Below, in pieces: positions 32,476 through 40,903 of a stretch of 64,000 bases of DNA. The translations under genes and the position numbers were made by a program. The notes under the pieces were generated by a model that ran no database searches, was not told the origin of the DNA, and saw only the letters and a list, made by a program, of their open reading frames with translations. The stretch lies in the NCBI GenBank assembly GCA_003513765.1, contig DONT01000010.1, forward strand, positions 1 through 64,000, given 5' to 3'. The stretch's first letter is position 1. Every line of letters starts with the position of its first letter. This DNA comes from Jeotgalicoccus sp. (lineage in GTDB: Bacteria; Bacillota; Bacilli; Staphylococcales; Salinicoccaceae).

Positions 32476-34476
32476 ATGGGAGTATTCGATGTAGATTACA
32501 ACAAGGTGAACGAGATAGAAGACCTGCCATATGATGTCGAGATAACGAATCATACATGGATTGAAACGAGTGACGGCACAAAGTTGTCGGCAAAACTCTG
32601 GCAGCCGAAAGGGCTTGAAGTGACCAGAGGAACAGTCCTCGAGTTTCTGCCGTACAGAAAAGATGATTTCACAGCCTTAAGAGATGAAATCAGACATAAA
32701 TATTTCGCAGGCCACGGATTTACTGCAATGCGTGTCGATATTAGAGGTACAGGTGATTCTGAAGGGATTATTGAAGATGAGTATCATATATCTGAGCAGG
32801 ATGATGCTGTCGATATTATCAGCTGGATAGAAAACCAGAGCTGGTCAAATGGTTCTGTCGGCATGATAGGCAAATCATGGGGCGGTTTTAACGGACTGCA
32901 GGTCGCAGCACGTCAGCCTAAAGCTTTAAAAACGATCATTTCATTATGTTCAACAGACGACCGCTACGCGGATGATGTACATTACCGCGGCGGTGTGATG
33001 ATGGCTTCGGACATGCTGTGGTGGGCATCGACGATGTTTGCTTATAATGCCAGACCGCCATTTCCGCAGTTTGTCGGTGACCGCTGGTACGATATGTGGA
33101 TAGACCGCATGGAAAAAACACCGCCTTTTGTTGAGCAATGGGTCAGTCACCAGCGACGTGATGAATTTTGGAAGCACGGTTCTGTCGGTGAAAACTATGA
33201 TGATATTCAAATACCTGTTCTCACGATGAGCGGCTGGGCAGATGGCTACACTGACGCTGTTTATCGTATGATGGATAAATTAAATGTGCCAAAAAAAGGA
33301 ATTATTGGACCGTGGGCGCACGAGTTTCCGGATCTTGCGATTCCAGGACCGCAAATCGGCTATTTACAGGAATGTGTCGACTGGTTCTCGAAATGGTTTA
33401 CAGACGATCAAAGTGCAGTTGAGCACGAAGATGAATTCCATATTTATATTCAGGACAGCGTCCAACCGTCAACAAGTTATGAATACAGAGCAGGACAATG
33501 GATCGACGTTTACGCAGAAAAATTTGAATCCGTCGATATTTTAAGTCATTTCCACGATGAAATTACGCTCGCTAATAATCAGCATCATGGCTTGTATTCA
33601 GGAGTGTTTTGTCCGTTTGGGCAGGAAGGCGATTTAGCTGCGGATCAGACTATTGATAATGCACTCGCAACAACAATTTCAGTTGATGCCGCTGAAGAAC
33701 TGAGCATCGCCGGACAGGCGAAACTGAACGTGCGCGTTAAATCTTCACATGATGAAGCGAATCTGCATGTGCGCTTAACAGACGTTCATCCAAACGGCAA
33801 ACGTACGCTGATTACGAAAGGTCAGTTGAATTTGAATCATGTGAACAGTCACGAGCATCCGAAAAAACTGCCGATTGATGAATATATCAACGCGGAAATT
33901 AAGTTTGACGTTATCGGCTATACTGTACCAAAAGGGCACAGCATAGAAATTTCATTTGCACCAAGCTACTGGCCGTTAATGTGGGCATCGAAAGATAAAG
34001 TAGAACTGACAGTGGACCTAAACAACAGTTCACTGGATTTGCCGTATGTTGAAAATTACACGCCGGTTGAAATGAAATACAAGACAGCTGAGATGGCAAC
34101 GCCGCTTGACAAAGAAATCATTGAAGAAGGTTACCGTACACGAAACGTCATCAATGACCTGACGACAAATAATTGGGTTCTCGATGATTATTCAAATGAA
34201 GGAAAAAGATTTTTACCGCACCTCGGCATCACTTACGGGACCGAAAACCATAATATTTACACGATAAACAACGATGATCCGTTATCAGCTGCAGTACAGT
34301 GTGGCTGGACAGTTGTTGTTGGAGATGCAGAGATTAAAACAGAAATGAAAACAGAAAGCATTATGACATGTGATTATGAAAACTTTTATCTTGTAAACCG
34401 TCTAATCGGTTATAACGACGGGGAAGAGTGTTTAAAAAAAGTATGGAAAAAGACAGTGAAGAGAGATTTTAACTAG
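32476..34476 (+). CDS. CocE/NonD family hydrolase (X-Pro dipeptidyl-peptidase S15-like)
   Basis: A 666-residue serine hydrolase. The alpha/beta domain has FLPYRKDDF, RVDIRGTGDSEG and the nucleophile motif MIGKSWGGFNG near residue 136, GPWAHE carries the likely catalytic histidine, and the C-terminal half is the jelly-roll domain of CocE/PepX enzymes. Substrates in the family range from cocaine esters to X-Pro peptides and beta-lactam acyl groups. No signal peptide is seen, so it is cytoplasmic. I start at the ATG at 32476 with GAGGTG upstream. Confidence 0.88.
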   Translation: MGVFDVDYNKVNEIEDLPYDVEITNHTWIETSDGTKLSAKLWQPKGLEVTRGTVLEFLPYRKDDFTALRDEIRHKYFAGHGFTAMRVDIRGTGDSEGIIEDEYHISEQDDAVDIISWIENQSWSNGSVGMIGKSWGGFNGLQVAARQPKALKTIISLCSTDDRYADDVHYRGGVMMASDMLWWASTMFAYNARPPFPQFVGDRWYDMWIDRMEKTPPFVEQWVSHQRRDEFWKHGSVGENYDDIQIPVLTMSGWADGYTDAVYRMMDKLNVPKKGIIGPWAHEFPDLAIPGPQIGYLQECVDWFSKWFTDDQSAVEHEDEFHIYIQDSVQPSTSYEYRAGQWIDVYAEKFESVDILSHFHDEITLANNQHHGLYSGVFCPFGQEGDLAADQTIDNALATTISVDAAEELSIAGQAKLNVRVKSSHDEANLHVRLTDVHPNGKRTLITKGQLNLNHVNSHEHPKKLPIDEYINAEIKFDVIGYTVPKGHSIEISFAPSYWPLMWASKDKVELTVDLNNSSLDLPYVENYTPVEMKYKTAEMATPLDKEIIEEGYRTRNVINDLTTNNWVLDDYSNEGKRFLPHLGITYGTENHNIYTINNDDPLSAAVQCGWTVVVGDAEIKTEMKTESIMTCDYENFYLVNRLIGYNDGEECLKKVWKKTVKRDFN

Positions 34477-34488
34477 AAAAATTCTAAG

Positions 34489-34525
34489 AAAAGTCCCTGC
34501 CGATTAAATTCGGCAGGGACTTTTT
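34489..34525. terminator. Bidirectional terminator
   Basis: AAAAGTCCCTGCCGA and TCGGCAGGGACTTTT form a perfect 15-bp stem with a six-base loop, serving the hydrolase gene and the convergent membrane-protein gene. Confidence 0.9.
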
Positions 34526-34529
34526 GTCG

Positions 34530-35054
34530 TTAAATTATTGATGAAAATAATGAAGTCGGGATAATAATAATCCACGGTGCCATTAATAATGTAGAGATAA
34601 TACTGGATTTTGTAACTTGTTTAGCATCCAGACCAAATTTCGCATAGATTTTCTGAGTGATTTTAAACTGTATTAAAATAATAACAACGAATAAAATAAG
34701 GACGAAAATCATACTGTAAATGCTGTCGAACGGATTCGCGAGAATGCCTTCGAAAAAGGCAACAATCCAGTCGGGTGTAGCATTACTGATTTCTTTAACA
34801 TCATCGAACGATTCAGGGTTACCTCTGAACAGCGGATCGATGTACAGTGCTGCGTACATGATTCCGACGGCTACGAGATGCAGACCAATATCCGTCAGCC
34901 AAATCTTCCATGACGCTTTCACAGTCAGTTCCTTACGGTTATATTTTTGATCGAGTGGTAAATAAATAGCGAACCAGTCGATTAACATTTTTAAAGGTAT
35001 TATCATAAAAACAACAGGTGGAATTAACCACATCAGCCATACCGGCATAATCAT
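34530..35054 (-). CDS. Membrane protein of unknown function
   Basis: I do not recognise the family. The 174-residue product has about four membrane helices (near residues 2-22, 60-80, 110-130 and 155-172), with PPVVFMIIPLKMLIDWFAIYLPL in the first segment. I start at the ATG at 35054, which has AGAGG upstream; earlier in-frame starts lack a ribosome site. It stands alone between the convergent CocE-like gene and the luxS terminator. Confidence 0.65.
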   Translation of the reverse strand: MIMPVWLMWLIPPVVFMIIPLKMLIDWFAIYLPLDQKYNRKELTVKASWKIWLTDIGLHLVAVGIMYAALYIDPLFRGNPESFDDVKEISNATPDWIVAFFEGILANPFDSIYSMIFVLILFVVIILIQFKITQKIYAKFGLDAKQVTKSSIISTLLMAPWIIIIPTSLFSSII

Positions 35055-35150
35055 TACGGAAAACCTCTTTCTTATTTTATGGATTATCCTGTACATTTTA
35101 CGCTTATCGCACAGTTATGTAAATTGAAATGGAGAATAGGAAAGTAACGT

Positions 35151-35177
35151 AAAAAAAGGTCACTCCTAGGAGTGACC
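35151..35177 (-). terminator. Intrinsic terminator of luxS
   Basis: GGTCACTCCTAGGAGTGACC is a perfect 20-base palindrome; on the minus strand seven T follow. Confidence 0.9.
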
Positions 35178-35188
35178 AGAATCATATA

Positions 35189-35653
35189 TTATTCAGCAAA
35201 CACTGTGCTCCAAGTGCTTCGTCCTTCAAGCATCTTGCGTGCAATTTCTTTAGCGCCTTCAAGACTGTGGCTCGCTGCCCAGCCGCACTGTACTTCGTTA
35301 CAAGCCGGAACTTCAGTTGCCTCAAGCACATCGTTTAAAGTTTTCTCCATGACATTTTCTATACCTTTTTTATCATCATCATTCATTACTGACAGATAAA
35401 AACCTGTCTGGCATCCCATTGGGCTTAAGTCGACAACACGTTCGTGGTGGTTGCGGATATTTTCAGCCATTAAGTGTTCAATAGAATGAAGTGCAGGCAT
35501 ATCCATATGTTCTTTGTTCGGCTGGCAAAAACGGATATCGTATTTGTAAATCGTATCTCCATGCTGGCCTTCGTTTGTCCCTGCAAGTCTGATATAAGGT
35601 GCAGCTACTTTTGTGTGATCCAGGTTAAAACTTTCAACGTTCATATTCTTCAT
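35189..35653 (-). CDS. luxS: S-ribosylhomocysteine lyase LuxS
   Basis: A 154-residue protein with the metal site HSIEHLMAE near residues 54-62, the catalytic-cysteine region DLSPMGCQTGFYL near residue 82, and ACNEVQCGWAASHSLEGA with the third metal ligand. LuxS splits S-ribosylhomocysteine to homocysteine and DPD, the precursor of autoinducer-2, in the methyl cycle. The pfs gene is not in this window. GGGAGTG precedes the ATG; TTGCCA and TAAGAT (18-base spacer) upstream on the minus strand are a possible promoter. Confidence 0.96.
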   Translation of the reverse strand: MKNMNVESFNLDHTKVAAPYIRLAGTNEGQHGDTIYKYDIRFCQPNKEHMDMPALHSIEHLMAENIRNHHERVVDLSPMGCQTGFYLSVMNDDDKKGIENVMEKTLNDVLEATEVPACNEVQCGWAASHSLEGAKEIARKMLEGRSTWSTVFAE

Positions 35654-35699
35654 TTATGACACACTCCCTAAATTGTTTACTCCAGTTTATCTTATTACA

Positions 35700-35770
35700 A
35701 TTTGAAGATGAATGGCAACCGGAAGGATTTTACCGGTGCGAGCCGTCGAGAATCCACGGTGGCACGCGCT
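35700..35770 (+). promoter_or_regulatory. Structured GC-rich patch, T-box-like remnant
   Basis: On the plus strand GGTGCGAGCC (35735-35744) and then GAATCCACGGTGGCACGCG (from 35750) resemble two conserved T-box leader motifs, but one C of the T-box is missing, no stem I is seen, and there is no plus-strand gene behind it. GGCACGCGCT at 35761-35770 is the exact complement of 35801-35810, which also forms part of the pbuX terminator. Identification is tentative. Confidence 0.25.
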
Positions 35771-35774
35771 CCTC

Positions 35775-35809
35775 AAAAAAGCAGCACGCACTGAATAGTC
35801 AGCGCGTGC
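35775..35809 (-). terminator. Intrinsic terminator of xpt-pbuX
   Basis: GCACGCACTGA and TCAGCGCGTGC form a stem with one wobble around ATAG; on the minus strand it is followed by TGCTTTTTT. Confidence 0.85.
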
Positions 35810-35822
35810 CTTCATTAAATAT

Positions 35823-37115
35823 CTATATATTTCTCGGATTAATAATTGATTTAAAGTTAAATACTGCGTTAAGTACGATTGCTGTCAGACTCCCCATTAC
35901 AATTCCGCTGGAAGTAATGACTGACAGGCTCTCAGGCAGTGCCGCGAACAGGTCTGGAACGACTGTAACGCCAAGTCCCATTGCTACAGAAATTGCCACG
36001 ACAACCATATTCTCCTGTTTATTTAAATCGACACGGGACAGCATTTTAATTCCTGCACTGATAACCATGCCGAACATGGCGAGCATTGCACCGCCTAATA
36101 CAGGTCCTGGTATGGCAAGTGTTGCTGCACCGATTTTAGGAACAAGTCCCAGAATAATCAGCATAGAACCTGCGATGTAAATAATTTTATTTCTGCGGAC
36201 GCCTGACATTTGAATCAGCCCGACATTTTGAGAAAACGTTGTATAAGGAAAAGCGTTAACGAGACCGCCTAAAAATATTGCGATACCTTCTGCGCGGTAA
36301 CCGCGTTTTAAATCTTCGCCTTTAATTTTCTTCTCTGTAATATCTCCAAGTGCAAAGTATACACCGGTTGATTCAACAAGGCTGACTACTGCAACGAGCG
36401 TCATCGTTAAAATTGGAACGATGTGAAACTCAGGTGTGCCGAAGTAAAAGACCTGCGGCAGATGCAGCCATGAAGCATCTGCTACCGGTGTGAAATCAAC
36501 GCGGCCGAAAAATGCACCGATAATTGTTCCAAAAATAATTCCGGTTAATATCGCAATTGAACCAAAGAAGCCTTTAGCGAATTTAAGAATGATTAATATA
36601 ATAACTAATGTAGAAAAACCTAAAAATAAATTAAGGGGTGAACCGAAATCTTCAGCTCCCTGACCGCCGGCAAGGTCATTGATTGCTACAGGAATTAATG
36701 TGATCCCAATGACTGTGACGACGGTACCGGTAACAATAGGCGGAAAGAATCGTATCAATTTACTGAAAAACGAAGCAATCAGGACGACGAGCAGTCCCGA
36801 TACTAAAATTGCACCGTATACAGACTGGATGCTGTATGTGTTCGCAATATTTATAATCGGTCCGACGGCAGTAAACGTACATCCGAGCACGACGGGTAAA
36901 CCGATGCCGGAGAACTTATTCTTCCAAACCTGAAGAATTGTTGCGACACCGCACATCATAATATCGATAGCAATTAAGTAGGTCAGCTGTGCGGGTGTCA
37001 GTCCGATTGCATTGCCGACAATCAGCGGCACGATTACCGCACCGGCATACATTGCGAGCACATGCTGAAGACCGAGAGAAAAGTCTTTAACGTTGGATTG
37101 GCTCTGCTCCTGCAT
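35823..37115 (-). CDS. pbuX: Xanthine permease (NCS2 family)
   Basis: A 430-residue, about 14-helix nucleobase transporter. The N-terminal QHVLAMYAGAVIVPLIVG, the central LVESTGVYFALG and NAFPYTTFSQNVGLIQMSGVR are hallmarks of PbuX/UraA proteins. It takes up xanthine by proton symport. The ATG at 37115 overlaps the xpt stop by one base, so the two are coupled. Confidence 0.93.
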   Translation of the reverse strand: MQEQSQSNVKDFSLGLQHVLAMYAGAVIVPLIVGNAIGLTPAQLTYLIAIDIMMCGVATILQVWKNKFSGIGLPVVLGCTFTAVGPIINIANTYSIQSVYGAILVSGLLVVLIASFFSKLIRFFPPIVTGTVVTVIGITLIPVAINDLAGGQGAEDFGSPLNLFLGFSTLVIILIILKFAKGFFGSIAILTGIIFGTIIGAFFGRVDFTPVADASWLHLPQVFYFGTPEFHIVPILTMTLVAVVSLVESTGVYFALGDITEKKIKGEDLKRGYRAEGIAIFLGGLVNAFPYTTFSQNVGLIQMSGVRRNKIIYIAGSMLIILGLVPKIGAATLAIPGPVLGGAMLAMFGMVISAGIKMLSRVDLNKQENMVVVAISVAMGLGVTVVPDLFAALPESLSVITSSGIVMGSLTAIVLNAVFNFKSIINPRNI

Positions 37116-37696
37116 TATTTTGTATCCTCAAGAAACGTGATTGCGCCGTCAGTCAGAGACTGAATACGTGCGAGTGATTCCACGCGGTAGTTTTTCTCTT
37201 TTAGAATGGATGCGCCGCTCTGGAAAGATTTTTCTATAACGATGCCGAGTCCGGCAACGTGAGCGTCAGCCTGTTCAACAATGCTGATTAATGCACCGGC
37301 AGCTTCGCCGTTAGCCAGGAAGTCATCGATAATTAAAATATTGTCACCAGGCTGGATAAACTGATTCGATACGCTGATCATGTTCGTTTCCTGCTTAGTG
37401 TAGGAAAAGACTTGTGCAGATAATAAATCATCAGTAAAAGTAAGTGACTTTCTTTTGCGTGCGAAAATGGCAGGTACATCAAAGTTCAAGGCCGTCATTA
37501 CCGCAGGTGCAATACCTGAAGATTCTAAAGTAAGCACTTTTGTAATTTGATTATCTTTGAATCTGTCGTGGAATTCTTTGCCGATTTCCACCATTAATTC
37601 AGGGTCAATCTGATGATTTAAAAATTTATCTACTTTTAATACGTTGTCTGAAAGTGCGATACCTTCTGACAGAATTTTATTTTTTAACAAGTCCAT
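37115..37696 (-). CDS. xpt: Xanthine phosphoribosyltransferase
   Basis: A 193-residue type I phosphoribosyltransferase. It has the PRPP loop NILIIDDFLANGEAAGAL near residue 123 and FARKRKSLTF typical of Xpt. It converts xanthine to XMP. In many Firmicutes xpt-pbuX is controlled by a guanine riboswitch; no such aptamer is seen in the 209 bases upstream here. AAAGGAG precedes the ATG. Confidence 0.94.
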   Translation of the reverse strand: MDLLKNKILSEGIALSDNVLKVDKFLNHQIDPELMVEIGKEFHDRFKDNQITKVLTLESSGIAPAVMTALNFDVPAIFARKRKSLTFTDDLLSAQVFSYTKQETNMISVSNQFIQPGDNILIIDDFLANGEAAGALISIVEQADAHVAGLGIVIEKSFQSGASILKEKNYRVESLARIQSLTDGAITFLEDTK

Positions 37697-37749
37697 TCCA
37701 AGTGCTCCTTTTTTTATGTAAGTTAATGAATGTATTTTATATTAACAGA

Positions 37750-37835
37750 AATAACGAACATATCAACAGTTATTTTTAATAAAGTTCCTAAAATGGTTGA
37801 TTTAATGATTAAATATATAAAAACATTCGGTTATT
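37750..37835 (-). promoter_or_regulatory. Candidate PurR boxes upstream of xpt
   Basis: AATAACGAACAT (37750-37761) on the plus strand and AATAACCGAATGTT (37835-37822) on the minus strand each match the PurR box (AWWWCCGAACWWT) with one mismatch and lie in opposite orientation. The spacing is wider than in Bacillus. AAACATTCGG at 37821-37830 also resembles a half of the palindrome ahead of phnG, so it might instead serve PhnF. Confidence 0.35.
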
Positions 37836-37866
37836 GGTATTGTTAGGATGAATTTTGGCCTGCATG

Positions 37867-37872
37867 TATAAT
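37867..37872 (+). promoter_or_regulatory. -10 box of phnF
   Basis: TATAAT with a TG directly before it lies 34 bases upstream of the phnF ATG. TTAGGA at 37843-37848 is a weak -35. Confidence 0.4.
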
Positions 37873-37905
37873 TGATTTATCGTGTAATAAGGAGATTAAG
37901 AAAGA

Positions 37906-38631
37906 ATGGAAATAACAAAAGAAACTTTAATCAGAAGTAAAGTTCATGAAATGATACTGCGGGGAGAACTGCAGCCCGGAGATAAACTGCCGAGTGAAAA
38001 TGACCTTGCTGAACTGTACGATGCCAAAAGAATTGATGCGAGAAATGCACTGGTTCAGCTTGAAAAAATGGGTATCGTTTACGGCAGGCAGGGTGTTGGA
38101 CGTTTTGTGAATGAACCGCTGCCGACGCTTGAATTTTTGATCACCGGGACGACGAGTTTTTCCGAGAAAATGCAGGCTCAGAATATACCGTATGAAAGCC
38201 ATGTTATTTACGCGGATTACGCGAGTGATGCCGAACAGGCACATTACCGTGAGTCGCTCAGAACCGGTGAAGGTGTAAAAATATTTAAAGTCTCACGCTT
38301 AAGAATTGTTAATGAAGTACCATGCGCAATTCATATTTCATATATTCGTGAAGATCTGTTTCCTCATATATATAGTGAAAGAGCAGAACTTCAATCAGTA
38401 TATACTTATTTTAAAGCAGCAGGGCGTAAAAATTTAAGCAGTAGAGATCGTGTAATATCGGCACAGTTTCCAACTATGGAAGAAATGAAGTTATTGCAGT
38501 GCAGCGAGCTCGTTCCATTAATGGTATTTGAAACTGACACGTACGATAAAGATACAGATGAATGTTTGGAAAGAGTAAAAATATTATACAGAAGTGATTT
38601 GTTTAAACATCAGCTGTCTGATGAAAGCTAG
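37906..38631 (+). CDS. phnF: PhnF-like GntR/UTRA transcriptional regulator
   Basis: A 241-residue protein with an N-terminal GntR winged helix (LQPGDKLPSENDLAELYDAKRIDARNALVQLEKMG, residues about 21-55) and a C-terminal UTRA ligand domain. It lies directly ahead of the phn operon in the same direction, so it most likely represses phosphonate genes and responds to a phosphonate or C-P lyase intermediate. It has its own terminator, and phnG has a separate promoter region. Other UTRA regulators (HutC, TreR type) are possible by sequence alone. Confidence 0.85.
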   Translation: MEITKETLIRSKVHEMILRGELQPGDKLPSENDLAELYDAKRIDARNALVQLEKMGIVYGRQGVGRFVNEPLPTLEFLITGTTSFSEKMQAQNIPYESHVIYADYASDAEQAHYRESLRTGEGVKIFKVSRLRIVNEVPCAIHISYIREDLFPHIYSERAELQSVYTYFKAAGRKNLSSRDRVISAQFPTMEEMKLLQCSELVPLMVFETDTYDKDTDECLERVKILYRSDLFKHQLSDES

Positions 38632-38658
38632 ACCGGGACTTTATGTTCCGGTTTTTTT
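38632..38658 (+). terminator. Intrinsic terminator of phnF
   Basis: ACCGGGAC and GTTCCGGT pair with one wobble around a five-base loop; seven T follow. Confidence 0.85.
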
Positions 38659-38736
38659 GTTGAGGCATACGAGGGTGCTGGGCTGTCGTCCCCGAATGGC
38701 GAGAATCTCTGAAATCAATCCCCCTTAACCAACCCC

Positions 38737-38759
38737 AAACATTCAGCAACTGAATGTTT
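38737..38759 (+). promoter_or_regulatory. Perfect palindrome upstream of phnG, candidate PhnF operator
   Basis: AAACATTCAG and CTGAATGTTT are exact complements with a three-base centre (CAA). TTTACA at 38757-38762 could be the -35 box of the phnG promoter, so a bound repressor would block it. There is no T run, so it is not a terminator. AAACATTCGG ahead of phnF (37821-37830) resembles one half. Confidence 0.5.
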
Positions 38760-38832
38760 ACATTCCTTTACCAACACTTAATCATACTGAGCTTGGCAAC
38801 AAGTTAGGATTAAATCATAAGGAGGTTGTGAC

Positions 38833-39252
38833 ATGCACAGAAAACAATGGACACGCATTTTTGCGAAGTACGGCAGAACAGAAGCTCTCGAATTTTATAA
38901 CAAGTATAAAGAAGAACTCGAGTTTGACATCATCAGCGAACCGGATGAAGGTCTCGTAATGGTGAAGACGAGAGAGCATGCCAGAAATACTTTATTTTAC
39001 ATGGGTGAGGTGCTGGTTACCGAATCCAAAATAAGACATGGCTCAACTGTTGGTCTCGGTCTCGTAAAAGGTTCTGATGAAGAATTTTCACAGGCGATGG
39101 CTTTTATCGATTTAAGTTTTAAACTGGAAAAATTTACAGCGGAGTTAGATGGAATTCTAAACACGCTTAAAAATATTGAAGCAAATAATGTTGCAGAACG
39201 CACTGAAAAGATTTTACAGACTAAAGTCAGTTTCGAAATGATGAACGATTAG
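38833..39252 (+). CDS. phnG: C-P lyase subunit PhnG
   Basis: A 139-residue protein, similar in size to known PhnG (about 150). The N-terminal RKQWTRIFAKYG and the central RNTLFYMGEVLVTESKIR with GLGLVKGSDEEFSQAMAFID fit the family. PhnG is part of the PhnGHIJ core and, with PhnH, PhnI and PhnL, makes 5'-triphosphoribosyl-alpha-1-phosphonate from ATP and phosphonate. AAGGAGG precedes the ATG. First gene of the structural operon. Confidence 0.92.
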   Translation: MHRKQWTRIFAKYGRTEALEFYNKYKEELEFDIISEPDEGLVMVKTREHARNTLFYMGEVLVTESKIRHGSTVGLGLVKGSDEEFSQAMAFIDLSFKLEKFTAELDGILNTLKNIEANNVAERTEKILQTKVSFEMMND

Positions 39253-39262
39253 GAGGATTCCG

Positions 39263-39823
39263 GTGAAAACTATAGTACATACAACACAGACGGTTTACCG
39301 CCAGCTTGTCAACGCGGCGAGCCGTCCCGGCCACATCGAGTTAATTACTGAAGAGGTTAAAAATTATTCGGACTTCAGCGATGCAGCACTGCTTATTTCA
39401 ATGACACTCTTCGATAATGAGGTTTCTTTTTTCTCACGTGATAAAACGATGCGAAAAGAATTAAAGGTGTTAACAGGAGGTATCCCGAACAAAGATTACA
39501 CGACTGCTGATTTTATCGTTTCAAAAGAAGCTGATTTAGAAAGAGAGTATTTTACGGAAGTGATGCACGGCATTTTAATTTCTCCGGAAAAGTCGGCGAC
39601 CTTAATAATCGAAGCAGACAGTATTGGTGAAGGTAATTCTTATCGCCTCAGCGGACCAGGCATTAAAGAAACAACAGATATAAGAATGTCTTTAGACTAT
39701 AGCTGGATCGAACTTCGCAATGAAGTATGCAAAGAGTTCCCACTCGGCATTGATCTTTTTATGACCGATAAGAATAACAACCTGGTTATAATCCCGAGAA
39801 CGTCGAAAGTGGAGGTGTTGTAA
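39263..39823 (+). CDS. phnH: C-P lyase subunit PhnH
   Basis: A 186-residue protein with the family N-terminus YRQLVNAASRPGHIELI and the central DAALLISMTLFDNEVSF. PhnH has a PLP-transferase-like fold without cofactor and is a structural part of the core complex. The start is the GTG at 39263 with AGGAGG upstream. It abuts phnI. Confidence 0.92.
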   Translation: MKTIVHTTQTVYRQLVNAASRPGHIELITEEVKNYSDFSDAALLISMTLFDNEVSFFSRDKTMRKELKVLTGGIPNKDYTTADFIVSKEADLEREYFTEVMHGILISPEKSATLIIEADSIGEGNSYRLSGPGIKETTDIRMSLDYSWIELRNEVCKEFPLGIDLFMTDKNNNLVIIPRTSKVEVL

Positions 39824-40903
39824 ATGGGTTACGTTGCAGTTAAAGGCGGCGCACATGCCATAAATAACTCAGTTATTTTGTATAAGAATAGACGCCTCGA
39901 AGAAGGCACAGACATCGAAGTCGAAAATATTAAAACGAATATGCGCCAGCTTATCAATCAGATTATGAGTGAAGCGAGCTTTTATGACCGTAATACTGCG
40001 GCCCTCGCTATTAAGCAGGCTGAAGGGAATATGGAAGAAGCGGTTTTCTTAATGCGTGCACACCGGTCGACCTTACCGAGGTTATATTACTCAACGGTAA
40101 CGGATACGCGTGAAATGTTCGTTGAACGCCGTGTGTCAGCGAGCTTTAAAGATATTCCAGGCGGCCAGATTTTAGGTGCGTCTCCTGACTTTACCCACCG
40201 TCTTTTGGATGATGCTTTAAAAGAACTCTCGGATGGTCCGAAAGAGGCGATTAAGTATAAAGAAGTTCCGTTTAATTACGAACTCGATAAACTGCCGAAA
40301 GTTATCGACTATTTAGAAGATGAAGGGCTCTTCAAAAGAGAAGCAGAAAATAATGATGAGCCGGATGATATTACAAAAAGAGCGATTGAATATCCAAGTA
40401 CAAGGAGTCAGCGTCTGCAGGCATTAACGCGTGGACAGACAGGTGCAGTAACTTCACTCGGCTATGCTGAAATTCGCGGTTACGGGATATCAGCCCATCC
40501 GAATATCGGTGAATGCCGTGTCGGCCAGCAGCCGGTCTACATTAATCCCGATGATGATTATGGAGAATATTTTGTCGGTGACTTTGAAGTCACAGAAATC
40601 GATGCATTTATGCCGGACCTTGATGAAGATGACTCCGATAACGGTGATAAAGATCTCATGATTAAAATCGGTTACGGTCTCGTCTTCGGACAAAATGAAA
40701 CAAAAGCTATTGCGATGAGTGTACTCGATTACAGTTTGGAACATCCGGTGCCGGGTGTTGCAACAAGTGACGATGAATTCGTACTTTATCATATTGATTC
40801 GGTTGAATCGACTGGATTTATTTCACACTTGAAACTCCCGCACTACGTAACATTCCAATCGAAACTTGACCGTATGCGTCAAAGTAAGGGGGAACAGCAG
40901 TGA
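39824..40903 (+). CDS. phnI: C-P lyase subunit PhnI
   Basis: A 359-residue protein. GYVAVKGGAHAINNS, ERRVSASFKDIPGGQILGAS, TRSQRLQALTRGQTG, LGYAEIRGYG and IGYGLVFGQNETKAIAMS are all conserved PhnI segments. PhnI is the nucleosidase-like subunit that displaces adenine from ATP by phosphonate. It carries an acidic insertion (residues about 264-281, LDEDDSDNGDKD) compared with my memory of the E. coli protein. It overlaps phnJ by 4 bases. Confidence 0.94.
   Translation: MGYVAVKGGAHAINNSVILYKNRRLEEGTDIEVENIKTNMRQLINQIMSEASFYDRNTAALAIKQAEGNMEEAVFLMRAHRSTLPRLYYSTVTDTREMFVERRVSASFKDIPGGQILGASPDFTHRLLDDALKELSDGPKEAIKYKEVPFNYELDKLPKVIDYLEDEGLFKREAENNDEPDDITKRAIEYPSTRSQRLQALTRGQTGAVTSLGYAEIRGYGISAHPNIGECRVGQQPVYINPDDDYGEYFVGDFEVTEIDAFMPDLDEDDSDNGDKDLMIKIGYGLVFGQNETKAIAMSVLDYSLEHPVPGVATSDDEFVLYHIDSVESTGFISHLKLPHYVTFQSKLDRMRQSKGEQQ

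Noticed and set aside
35700..35760. SAM-I riboswitch for luxS
   Set aside because: GGCAACC and GGTGC recall the S-box core, but they are on the strand opposite to luxS and the 5' half of the aptamer is missing.
35656..36180. 174-codon open frame on the plus strand over pbuX
   Set aside because: It runs antisense to the end of pbuX, has no ribosome site or family resemblance, and starts inside the luxS upstream region. pbuX is clearly the real gene.
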